A stretch of 64,000 nucleotides of DNA from Deltaproteobacteria bacterium (GTDB lineage Bacteria; Desulfobacterota; Desulfomonilia; UBA1062), in NCBI GenBank assembly GCA_029552245.1, contig JAKPDW010000091.1:26505-90504 (forward strand), given 5' to 3'. Positions within the stretch are counted from its first letter, which is position 1, and each line of letters starts with the position of its first letter. Under the pieces are notes generated by a model. The model did not search any database and was not told the DNA's origin. It saw only the letters and a list, made by a program, of their open reading frames with translations. Below, piece by piece: positions 18,381 to 26,091 of this stretch. The translations under genes were made by a program, and so were the position numbers.

Positions 18381-19264
18381 CACCGCCCCCTGAGTGCGAG
18401 CCTGTCCTTGTCCGGCATCCCCCTCACGTCGATGCCGTGCATGAGGGCGCCCAGCCCCGAAGAAACCCGCGCCACCCAGGCGGGGTCGTCCGCGTGCGCC
18501 ACCGCCTCCACGATGGCATGCGCGAGGCGAGGAGGGTTTTCCGAGGTGAAGATGCCCGAGCCGACAAACACCCCCTGGGCCCCCAGGTGCACCATGAGGG
18601 CAGCGTCCGCGGGGCTCGCGATACCGCCGGCTGCAAAATTGACCACGGGGAGCCGCCCTTGTCGCCGTATCTCGATGAGGGTGTCGAGCGGCGAGCCTAT
18701 GGTCTCGGCGTATGCGGGAACTTCCTCGTCGCTCATGCCGAGGAGCCGATCGAGATCCCTCTGCACCGCCCTCATGTGTCGCACCGCCTCCACCACGTCG
18801 CCCGTCCCGGCCTCACCCTTCGTCCTGATCATGCTGGCCCCCTCCGAGATCCGCCTGGCCGCTTCCCCCAGATCCCGTGCGCCGCAGACGAAAGGGACCC
18901 GAAACGCCCTCTTGTCTATGTGGTGTTCCTCGTCCGCGGGCGTCAACACCTCGCTCTCGTCGATGAAGTCCACCTCGAGCGCCTCGAGGACACGCGCCTC
19001 CATGAAGTGCCCGATCCTCACCTTGGCCATGACAGGGATGCTCACCGCCTCCTTGATCCCCAGGACAATCTCCGGGTCGGTCATCCGGGCGACCCCGCCT
19101 GCGGCGCGTATGTGCGCGGGCACCCGCTCGAGCGCCATGACGGCCACCGCCCCCGCGTCCTCTGCGATGCGCGCCTGCTCCACGTTCGTGACGTCCATGA
19201 TCACGCCGCCCACCAGCATCGTGGCGAGCCCCCTGTTGACCATGACGCGATCGTCCTGCTCCAT
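18380..19264 (-). CDS. pdxS: PdxS, synthase subunit of PLP synthase
   Basis: 294-residue PdxS (SOR/SNZ). It condenses ribose 5-phosphate, glyceraldehyde 3-phosphate and PdxT-derived ammonia to pyridoxal 5'-phosphate. The (beta/alpha)8 signatures are intact: [33 protein letters not shown] with the essential Lys, [11 protein letters not shown] with the second Lys, and [18 protein letters not shown]. The ATG at 19262-19264 was preferred to an in-frame GTG at 19273 because GGGGGTGGGAG lies just upstream of it. The promoter region is the palindrome shared with the divergent regulator. Confidence 0.96.
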   Translation of the reverse strand: MEQDDRVMVNRGLATMLVGGVIMDVTNVEQARIAEDAGAVAVMALERVPAHIRAAGGVARMTDPEIVLGIKEAVSIPVMAKVRIGHFMEARVLEALEVDFIDESEVLTPADEEHHIDKRAFRVPFVCGARDLGEAARRISEGASMIRTKGEAGTGDVVEAVRHMRAVQRDLDRLLGMSDEEVPAYAETIGSPLDTLIEIRRQGRLPVVNFAAGGIASPADAALMVHLGAQGVFVGSGIFTSENPPRLAHAIVEAVAHADDPAWVARVSSGLGALMHGIDVRGMPDKDRLALRGR

Positions 19265-19279
19265 GACTCCCACCCCCTG

Positions 19280-19315
19280 GTCAATTGTTATATAACAATT
19301 GACTTTTTGTTATAT
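19280..19315. promoter_or_regulatory. Probable PdxR operator: 24-bp palindrome plus repeated half-site
   Basis: A perfect 24-bp palindrome (19280-19303) centred on TATA, with arms GTCAATTGTTAT, lies 15 nt upstream of the pdxS start. The half TTGTTATAT (19286-19294) recurs as a direct repeat at 19307-19315, 21 bp on, which is two helical turns. It is the only AT-rich island in the region and sits between pdxS and a MocR-type regulator, the arrangement known for PdxR-controlled pdxST. MocR proteins bind repeated sites of this sort. The palindrome contains a TTGAC-type -35 for either direction. Confidence 0.7.
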
Positions 19316-19357
19316 GAATGTTACACGTCTGTTCATGCCAGTCAAGGGGCGACCTGC

Positions 19358-20593
19358 ATGAAGCACGTAGAACTCGCGCTCAAGCTCGCGGAGGAGATCT
19401 CGGGCCTGGAAGGGACGGGAGCGAGGCTGCCGACGGTCCGCGAGGTGGCCCGGAGGGAGGGGGTGAGCCTCGTCACGGCACAGAGGGCGTACAGGCATCT
19501 CTCCGACCTCGGGATCGTCGTCTCGAGGAGGGGTTCGGGCACCTTCGCGGCCGAGCCTATCGGACGCGGACCCATCGACCTGTGCGGCATCCGGGTGGGA
19601 GAGGAACAGCTGAGATGGGTCCTGCCGTATCTCAGGGGTGACCTCGACGGGCTGTGCACGTACGACCCGCCCGAGGGCTACGGGCCGCTCAGGGAGTCCG
19701 CGGGGGCCTGGCTCGCCAGGATGGGCGTCAGGGGGGACCCGATCGTCACCTCAGGCAGCCAGCAGGCCATCTTCCTCGTCGGGATGGCCTGCCTCAAGCA
19801 AGGCGACGTCGTGGTGGTCGAGGAACCCGGCTACCAGGGTGCCGCACGGATCTTCAGGTCACTCGGGGCCTCGGTGAGGGCGGTCCCGTACCTCGCCCAC
19901 CCCCGGGATGTGGACGCCTTGGCCGCCCTCGAGCCGAGACTCTTCTACACGATGCCCCAGGGACACATCCCCACGGGCGCCACCATGCCAGCCGAAGTCC
20001 GCCTTCGGCTCCTCGAAAGGGCGGCAGGATCGGGTTTCCTCGTGGTCGAGGACGACCCCTTCTCGGATATCCTGGGCGTGTCCCCCCTCAAGTCCATGGA
20101 CGAGCAGGAGGTGGTCGTCCACCTGAGAAGCCTTTCGAACATCCTGGGTCCGGGCCTCCGCATGGGTATCACGGTCGCCCCGCGCGCGATGCGCGACCGT
20201 CTCGTGCAGCTCAAGGAGATCAACGACCTCTCGATCTCGGGCGTGCTGCAGAGGATCCTCTGCGCGATCTTCTCGTCGGACGCCTTCGCCGGACACCTGC
20301 GAGCCCTTGCCAAGGAGTTGCCCCTTCGCAGGGACACGGCCCGGGACATCCTCGGACAGGCCACTCAAGGGGCGTGCCTCTGGCTCCACACCCCTGTACC
20401 CGCACGCCTGTTCGCCGAACAGCTCGAGGCGCGCGGGGTGAGGGTCACGCCGGGAGACATCTACGGTCCAGGGTGGACCCAGCATGTCCGCATATCGCTC
20501 CTCGGGCCCCGCCCCGAGGAGCTCAAGAGAGGGCTCGAGATCGTGCGCGACCACCTCGGCCGCGCACGCCAGCCGGGCCTCACCGAGTTCTGA
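19358..20593 (+). CDS. pdxR: MocR/GntR-family PLP-dependent regulator, PdxR-like
   Basis: 411 residues. Residues 1-70 form a GntR winged helix (LPTVREVARREGVSLVTAQRAYRHL, shown by its first half LPTVREVARREGVSLVT, and VVSRRGSGTFAAE). The rest is a fold-type I aminotransferase-like domain (YGPLRESAGAWL, VTSGSQQAIFLVG, FYTMPQGHIPTG). The usual SxxK PLP-binding region appears as HLRSLSNILGPGLRMG. The catalytic-site Lys of canonical MocR proteins is hard to identify here, where SxSKxLxPGLRxG would be expected and Lys is replaced by Asn. Its position divergent from pdxS-pdxT argues for PLP-responsive control of those genes. Confidence 0.82.
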   Translation: MKHVELALKLAEEISGLEGTGARLPTVREVARREGVSLVTAQRAYRHLSDLGIVVSRRGSGTFAAEPIGRGPIDLCGIRVGEEQLRWVLPYLRGDLDGLCTYDPPEGYGPLRESAGAWLARMGVRGDPIVTSGSQQAIFLVGMACLKQGDVVVVEEPGYQGAARIFRSLGASVRAVPYLAHPRDVDALAALEPRLFYTMPQGHIPTGATMPAEVRLRLLERAAGSGFLVVEDDPFSDILGVSPLKSMDEQEVVVHLRSLSNILGPGLRMGITVAPRAMRDRLVQLKEINDLSISGVLQRILCAIFSSDAFAGHLRALAKELPLRRDTARDILGQATQGACLWLHTPVPARLFAEQLEARGVRVTPGDIYGPGWTQHVRISLLGPRPEELKRGLEIVRDHLGRARQPGLTEF

Positions 20594-20912
20594 GCTCGAG
20601 GCCGGCTTCAGGCGCCGTCCTCGAGACGCTCCTCCGCACCTCGACTCCTCCCGCCCGCCAAGGCCAACCGGCCTTGGGAGTTCTTCCGTCCGTTTCCCGG
20701 GGACACGGCCCGAGGCCGCTTGCCTTTGGGACCGCCGAAGGCCGCGTGCTCCTTTCCAGGTCTCGGCGACATCCCTGGGCAGGGGCATCCCCGAGCGTGA
20801 ACCGGGGGCATTCCCGGGAGCGCAGGTCACGCCTGCCGCGACGAGAGGATCGGTGAGGCGCCTCCAGCCGCGAAGGTGGCGCAAGGCGCCCGCTGCATGG
20901 TAAGGGACGACC
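20594..20912. other. Intergenic region pdxR-sfsA with a stem-loop
   Basis: 319 bp without a supportable gene. At 20658-20677 the arms CCAAGGCC and GGCCTTGG flank a 4-nt loop (AACC), 65 bp after the pdxR stop. This could be a terminator stem, but the following tract (GAGTTCTTCC) is not a clean T-run. An AAGGGA ribosome-binding site for sfsA lies at the right end. Confidence 0.5.
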
Positions 20913-21626
20913 ATGCAGGAGCCGTTGTACCCCTGGCCGGAACTCACCAGGGGGATCCTCATCGAGAGACAGAAGACCTTCACGGCACGTGTCCTGCTGG
21001 ACGACGGCAGCCTCGTAAGGGCGCACTGCCCGAATACGGGCAGGATGCTCACGTGCTCGGAGCCTCTCAGGCCGGTGTACCTCGCCCACTCGACCAACCC
21101 GGGCCGCTCCACGAGCCATACCTGGGAGATGATCGAGATGCCGGGCTCCCTCGTGGTGGTCGACACCATGGTCGCCAACAGGCTCGCCTTGGCCGCCGTC
21201 TGCAGGGGGCGGGTCCCCGAGCTCGCCTGCTACGAGACGGCACGGCCGGAGGTCGCTTTTCACGGCCGTTCGCGGTTCGACCTCCTGCTGGAAGCGCCGG
21301 GCAAGCCCGGCTGCATCGTGGAAGTCAAGAGTTCGACGCTCGTGGAGGACGGGGTCGCCATGTTCCCGGACGCCGTCTCCAAGCGCGCCTTGGCCCACGT
21401 GGAGGAGCTGGGACGGATGGGACGCCTGGGGTTCAGGACAGTGATGCTGTTCTTGATCATGCGCAACGACGCCCTCGCCTTCAGGCCTGCGTCCCACGTC
21501 GACCCCGCCTTCTGCAGGGCGCTCTCTGCCGCCCTGGGCGACGGCCTCGAGGTCATGGCCTACCGTGCAGACGTCGGTCTTGCAGGCGTATCCATGGGCC
21601 ACAGGGTGCCTGTCCAGCCGTGGTGA
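20913..21626 (+). CDS. sfsA: SfsA family protein
   Basis: 237-residue SfsA (sugar fermentation stimulation) protein. It shows RQKTFTARVLLDDG, AHCPNTGRM (the conserved NTG motif), SRFDLLLE with a conserved Asp, CIVEVKSSTLV with the Glu-x-Lys motif, and FPDAVSKRALAHVEEL. The D, E-x-K pattern is nuclease-like; the biological role of SfsA remains poorly defined. The C-terminal portion (VMAYRADV) is standard. Alone in its unit on the plus strand. Confidence 0.93.
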   Translation: MQEPLYPWPELTRGILIERQKTFTARVLLDDGSLVRAHCPNTGRMLTCSEPLRPVYLAHSTNPGRSTSHTWEMIEMPGSLVVVDTMVANRLALAAVCRGRVPELACYETARPEVAFHGRSRFDLLLEAPGKPGCIVEVKSSTLVEDGVAMFPDAVSKRALAHVEELGRMGRLGFRTVMLFLIMRNDALAFRPASHVDPAFCRALSAALGDGLEVMAYRADVGLAGVSMGHRVPVQPW

Positions 21627-21835
21627 GCAGGCATCGATCCTGCATGAAACCCGTCGGCCGGGAAAGGGGCGCAAGCGACGCCCGCCCCGTCGCACCCGGG
21701 CTTCCCGCCATGGAGTGCGTCACCCGGTGGCGACGACCGGGTGGAAGACGCCCCGGCCGGAATCCGTGTAAAGGAACCGAATGGCTTGAAAAAAGGCCGG
21801 CTGCATCCTAATGAGAGAGAGGAAGGTGAACGGCC

Positions 21836-22297
21836 ATGAAGAAGCCCGCATGGACACCGAGCAAGGACGAAGCCCTGGCCGGCGGCGAGGGTGCCCGCCG
21901 GAAAGACCCGGCTCAGCGTCTTGCCCGAGTAAAGGACGCCCCAAGGAATTTCTTCCTGGAGATCGCGCACTCCCTCATGGACAAGAACAGGGGCAGGGTC
22001 AGCACGTACTACTGCGCCAACCCGGCCTGCAGGGTCACGTTCTTCGATGCGTCCCTGGGGTATGCCTGCCCGGAGTGCGGCGCCTTCGGCATCATCAGCC
22101 GGTACGTGAGCGACACGTGCACCCAGGACCCGGCCGGCAGGCAGGTCGTGGGCTGCATCGACTCCATCGGCCGTCTCTTCTGTTCGGCATGCGCCACACA
22201 GTACGACCTGTTCCAGGACGCGAGCATGCTCGTCTTCTCGGACAGCCTGCCCCACGCGCGGCAATCCTGCGACGCATGCAGGGGACGCCTGACCTGA
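21836..22297 (+). CDS. Small zinc-ribbon hypothetical protein
   Basis: 153 residues, family not recognised. The first 45 residues are charged and probably disordered. After MDKNRGRVSTYY come paired cysteines: C-x4-C (YYCANPACRVTFF), C-x2-C (YACPECGAFG), then C-x2-C (FCSACATQYD) and a final C-x2-C (SCDACRGR). Together they can form two zinc ribbons. No catalytic motif, signal peptide or membrane segment is visible. The ATG at 21836 has a good GAGAGAGGAAGGTG site upstream, which supports real translation. Confidence 0.6.
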   Translation: MKKPAWTPSKDEALAGGEGARRKDPAQRLARVKDAPRNFFLEIAHSLMDKNRGRVSTYYCANPACRVTFFDASLGYACPECGAFGIISRYVSDTCTQDPAGRQVVGCIDSIGRLFCSACATQYDLFQDASMLVFSDSLPHARQSCDACRGRLT

Positions 22298-22943
22298 GGG
22301 CGCCACGTGGGGCGGCGCCCTGACCACGAAGAAGTGGCGGATGGGCGATCTCCACTCGTGAGGCGGCCATACTATCGAGGCCTTCAGGCACACCTCGCTC
22401 GGGTGGGATGGATGACCGCTTAGGCCGTGTGCACGCCTGCCCGGCCCACCTTCCACCCCGGGCCTGACCGGGGGAGATACCTGCCTTCATGGATTCCACC
22501 GGGACCTGCCTGACCGGGGGACACGGCCCCCGATCGACGCTGTGGGTAGGATGTGACCCCCGACGGAACCGGCACCGCTTTCCATCCCCTGGTGCACGAA
22601 CGGGCAGGCGTTCGCCCCTCCAGGAGCGCGTCTACGCCCCGGCCAGACAACGAGCCGGGACCCCTTCCGGGATACCGGTCCCGTGGATGCTGTGTTCCTT
22701 ACCGGTTGATTCTGCAACAGCAGCAAGAGGGGGTACCGGGCCCGGAGAGGCTGCATACCTGCCGGGCCCGGTGCGCTAGCGCCGCCGGGGCAACCATTTG
22801 GGGCCTGAATAGGGGTAATTCCCAAACCCCAGGGCCCAAGCGCAGCCGGGGCACCCTGGGGTCCCTCGAGGAAGGGGTGCATAACCCGGGCGAGGCCCGT
22901 CACACTGGCAAGGGCATCGCTGTTGCGCTATAAGGCATGACCC
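22298..22943. other. 646-bp intergenic region with several short repeat families
   Basis: No supportable gene. It contains four kinds of repeat: GCCTGACCGGGGGA at 22462 and 22508 (46 bp apart); a TACCGGxCCCG block at 22673 and 22734 (61 bp apart); an 11-bp inverted repeat ACCGGGCCCGG / CCGGGCCCGGT at 22735-22745 and 22762-22772 with a 16-nt loop; and GCCGGGGCA blocks starting at 22778 and 22839 (61 bp apart). Confidence 0.6.
22669..22867. repeat. 61-bp-period direct repeats, locus A
   Basis: Two overlapping pairs at a lag of exactly 61 bp. GGGATACCGGTCCCG (22669) aligns with the copy at 22730; about 22 of 29 positions agree. AGCGCCGCCGGGGCA (22778) aligns with AGCGCAGCCGGGGCA (22839), 14 of 15 identical, then diverges. 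The 32 bp between the second pair shares nothing with flanking spacers. Confidence 0.55.
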
Positions 22944-23675
22944 ATGGACACGATACGCATCAACAGGTTCCTCTCCATGTGCGGGGCCGTCTCGAGAAGG
23001 AAGGCGGACGACCTCGTGAGGTCCGGGAGGGTGAAGATCAACGGCGCGAGAGCCCGGACGGGCGACACCGTGGATCCCGAGAGGGACATCGTCACCCTCG
23101 ACGGCAGGAGGGTCCTGCCCCAGCCACAGGTGATCCTCGCGTTCTACAAGCCCAAGAACGTCCTCACCACGCTCAGCGACCCCCAGGGGAGGCCATGCCT
23201 GGGAGACCTCATACCCGAGCACCTCCGGGGCGTCTTCCCCGTGGGCAGGCTCGATTACGACGCTTCAGGCCTCCTCATCCTCACCAACGACGGAGACCTC
23301 GCCCATGCCATTCACCACCCGTCGTTCATGGTGCCGAAGACCTACGTGGTGAAGGTGAGGCCGCGCGCCGCCGAGGAGGCGGTCCGGGCGATGGAGGCGG
23401 GCGTGGTCATAGACGGGAAGAAGACGATGCCGGCGCGAGTGAGGGTGGTCCACTCGACCCCCAGGGAATCGATCTTGAACATCACCCTCACCCAGGGGCT
23501 CAAGAACCAGATCAAGCGCATGGCATCGTGCGTCGGCCTGCGGGTCGTGGAGATCAAGCGCACTAGCGTCGGGCCCGTGACCCTGAGGGGCATGGCGCCG
23601 GGCGAGATGCGCCCCTTGAGCGCGCGAGAGGCCAGGGCCCTGCATAACATCCTAAAAAAAGGATATAAACCTTGA
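22944..23675 (+). CDS. RluB/RsuA-family pseudouridine synthase
   Basis: 243 residues. An S4 RNA-binding domain (RINRFLSMCGAVSRRKADDLV, i.e. INRFLSMCGAVSRRKAD, then GRVKINGARAR) is followed by the catalytic domain with FPVGRLDYDASGLLILTNDG, whose Asp is the catalytic residue of the RsuA family. LTQGLKNQIKRMASCVGL is the conserved helix. The length and S4 fusion match large-subunit RluB (uridine 2605 in 23S rRNA) or RluE/RsuA-like enzymes; which one cannot be settled by eye. Confidence 0.9.
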   Translation: MDTIRINRFLSMCGAVSRRKADDLVRSGRVKINGARARTGDTVDPERDIVTLDGRRVLPQPQVILAFYKPKNVLTTLSDPQGRPCLGDLIPEHLRGVFPVGRLDYDASGLLILTNDGDLAHAIHHPSFMVPKTYVVKVRPRAAEEAVRAMEAGVVIDGKKTMPARVRVVHSTPRESILNITLTQGLKNQIKRMASCVGLRVVEIKRTSVGPVTLRGMAPGEMRPLSAREARALHNILKKGYKP

Positions 23676-23699
23676 CACAGGGTGCGAGTTCCTTATAAT
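23672..23699 (+). promoter_or_regulatory. Consensus sigma-70 promoter for the HU-like gene
   Basis: TTGACA (23672-23677), 16-bp spacer, TATAAT (23694-23699): both hexamers are perfect. The -35 overlaps the last codons of the rluB-like gene. The leader to the ATG at 23737 is about 30 nt and ends in GCGAGGAGGAG. This is the strongest promoter match in the window, in keeping with an abundant nucleoid protein. Confidence 0.85.
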
Positions 23700-23736
23700 C
23701 ATACAGGAACACCAGTTCACCGCGAGGAGGAGACGC

Positions 23737-24021
23737 ATGAACAAGTCGGAACTGATTGAGGAACTCTCCATGCGCATGGCCCTCCACCCCAAGAAGGCCG
23801 AGGCCCTCGTCAACTCGATCCTCAACTCCATGATCAACGCCATGAAGGAGAAGCGTCGCGTGGAGATACGGGGGTTCGGCAGCTTCGTCATGAGAGACTA
23901 CAAGCCATACATCGGCCGCAACCCCAAGAGCGGGGAAAAGATACAGGTCAAGGCCAAGACCCTCCCCTTCTTCAAGGCCGGCAAGGACATGCGGGACAGG
24001 GTGAACGGCAAGGGCATCTGA
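23737..24021 (+). CDS. HU/IHF-family nucleoid protein
   Basis: 94-residue DNA-bending protein of the HU/IHF family. MNKSELIEELSMRM begins the helical half; RRVEIRGFGSFVMRDYKPYIGRNPKSG (in part RRVEIRGFGSFVMRDY and IGRNPKSGEKI) is the diagnostic beta-arm region, with RNPKTG as RNPKSG; then PFFKAGKDMRD. The spelling GFGSF is closer to IHF-beta than to HU, but one gene cannot decide whether it works as a homodimer. It would assist the looping needed by the sigma-54 regulators encoded next door; that link is inference. Confidence 0.9.
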   Translation: MNKSELIEELSMRMALHPKKAEALVNSILNSMINAMKEKRRVEIRGFGSFVMRDYKPYIGRNPKSGEKIQVKAKTLPFFKAGKDMRDRVNGKGI

Positions 24022-24070
24022 GCGAGACCGCCCCTTTCGCAACCGTTTCCCATCGAAGAGCGTCTATATA

Positions 24071-24099
24071 TTGACGCACCTTTCACGTTACGCTAAAGT
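24071..24099 (+). promoter_or_regulatory. Sigma-70-type promoter for the NtrC-like regulator
   Basis: TTGACG (24071-24076), 17-bp spacer, TAAAGT (24094-24099), 5/6 and 4/6 matches. It sits 15 nt before the ATG at 24114, so the leader would be very short (about 8 nt), with only TAACAGG as a possible ribosome-binding site. Confidence 0.5.
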
Positions 24100-24113
24100 A
24101 CTGTAACAGGACC

Positions 24114-25517
<1,404 letters not shown>

Positions 25518-25751
25518 CCCGGCCGGGCACGGCCGTCTCACGGGCGCATCGAAGCCCTCCTTCCAAGGAAGGGTCTCACATCGTCAGGGTCCCCGCAGCA
25601 TGTCCGTCTCACGGGAGCACCGAGGCGCCGCATGTACACCGCGTATCGCATCCCGAGGCAGAAGGGATGCACGGTGTTGTGTGCATACGAGACGGGCTGC
25701 ACGGCGGCCTGCCTCACGCTCTCCCCTCTTCTCGGCGCGTGGGATCGGGTG

Positions 25752-25841
25752 CAGGCCGCACGCGCGCGGGTTCGAGGTAACCCGGGATGGTACGGACGTA
25801 TCTGGACAAGTACAGGCCGCACGCGCCCGGGTTCGAGGCGC
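25752..25841. repeat. 61-bp-period direct repeats, locus B
   Basis: Two 26-bp copies beginning CAGGCCGCACGCGC at 25752 and 25813, one mismatch in 26, ending GGGTTCGAGG. Taken as 29-bp units, the space between (25781-25812) is 32 bp and resembles neither flank. Confidence 0.65.
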
Positions 25842-25860
25842 GTCGCTTACGTGACCGGGG

Positions 25861-25943
25861 GCCCACGGGCACACGGTCTTTCTTTGGAGACCGGCCGTGC
25901 GCGGTCCAAGAAACCTTACGGCAGCCCACGGGCACACGGTCTT
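25861..25943. repeat. 20-bp direct repeat pair, 63-bp period
   Basis: GCCCACGGGCACACGG followed by TCTT occurs at 25861-25880 and 25924-25943, identical over 20 bp, 63 bp apart. Sequences on both sides differ completely. Confidence 0.65.
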
Positions 25944-26029
25944 CCCCCTTTCCGGGTGTCCTGCCCGCAGCACCCCTCGGACAGGGTCCTCCGCCGGGCC
26001 TACCCACCCCGCGGCCGGCGCCGCCGCGA

Positions 26030-26045
26030 TGGCATGAAAGTTGTA
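26030..26045 (+). promoter_or_regulatory. Sigma-54-like promoter (variant -12) for the TPR gene
   Basis: TGGCATGAAAGTTGTA, with GG at 26031-26032 and GT at 26043-26044, spacing of 10 as required. The -24 half is consensus; the -12 half reads TTGTA instead of TTGCA/T. The same variant box occurs before the porin gene at 55561. The start codon at 26092 is about 36 nt beyond the expected transcript start. Confidence 0.45.
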
Positions 26046-26091
26046 TCACCGTGCCTCGGTGAAGATCGAGAACACAACTCGAACCCATGTG

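Larger units (their letters stand above)
25518..26091. other. 574-bp intergenic region rich in direct repeats
   Basis: No supportable gene between the NtrC-like gene and the TPR gene. It holds three direct-repeat pairs: CCGTCTCACGGG blocks at 25533 and 25604 (71 bp apart), a 26-bp pair at 25752 and 25813 (61 bp apart), and a 20-bp exact pair starting GCCCACGGGCACACGG at 25861 and 25924 (63 bp apart). The right end carries a sigma-54-like box. The GGTTCGA strings in the second pair recall a tRNA T-loop, but no tRNA fold can be drawn. Confidence 0.6.

Noticed and set aside
21786..21814. TTGAAA-17-TAATGA promoter before the small Zn-ribbon gene
   Set aside because: Good -35 but the -10 matches only 2 of 6.
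25750..25840. Possible tRNA remnants (GGTTCGAGG twice)
   Set aside because: The T-loop-like string lies within a direct repeat; no acceptor, D or anticodon stem can be drawn.
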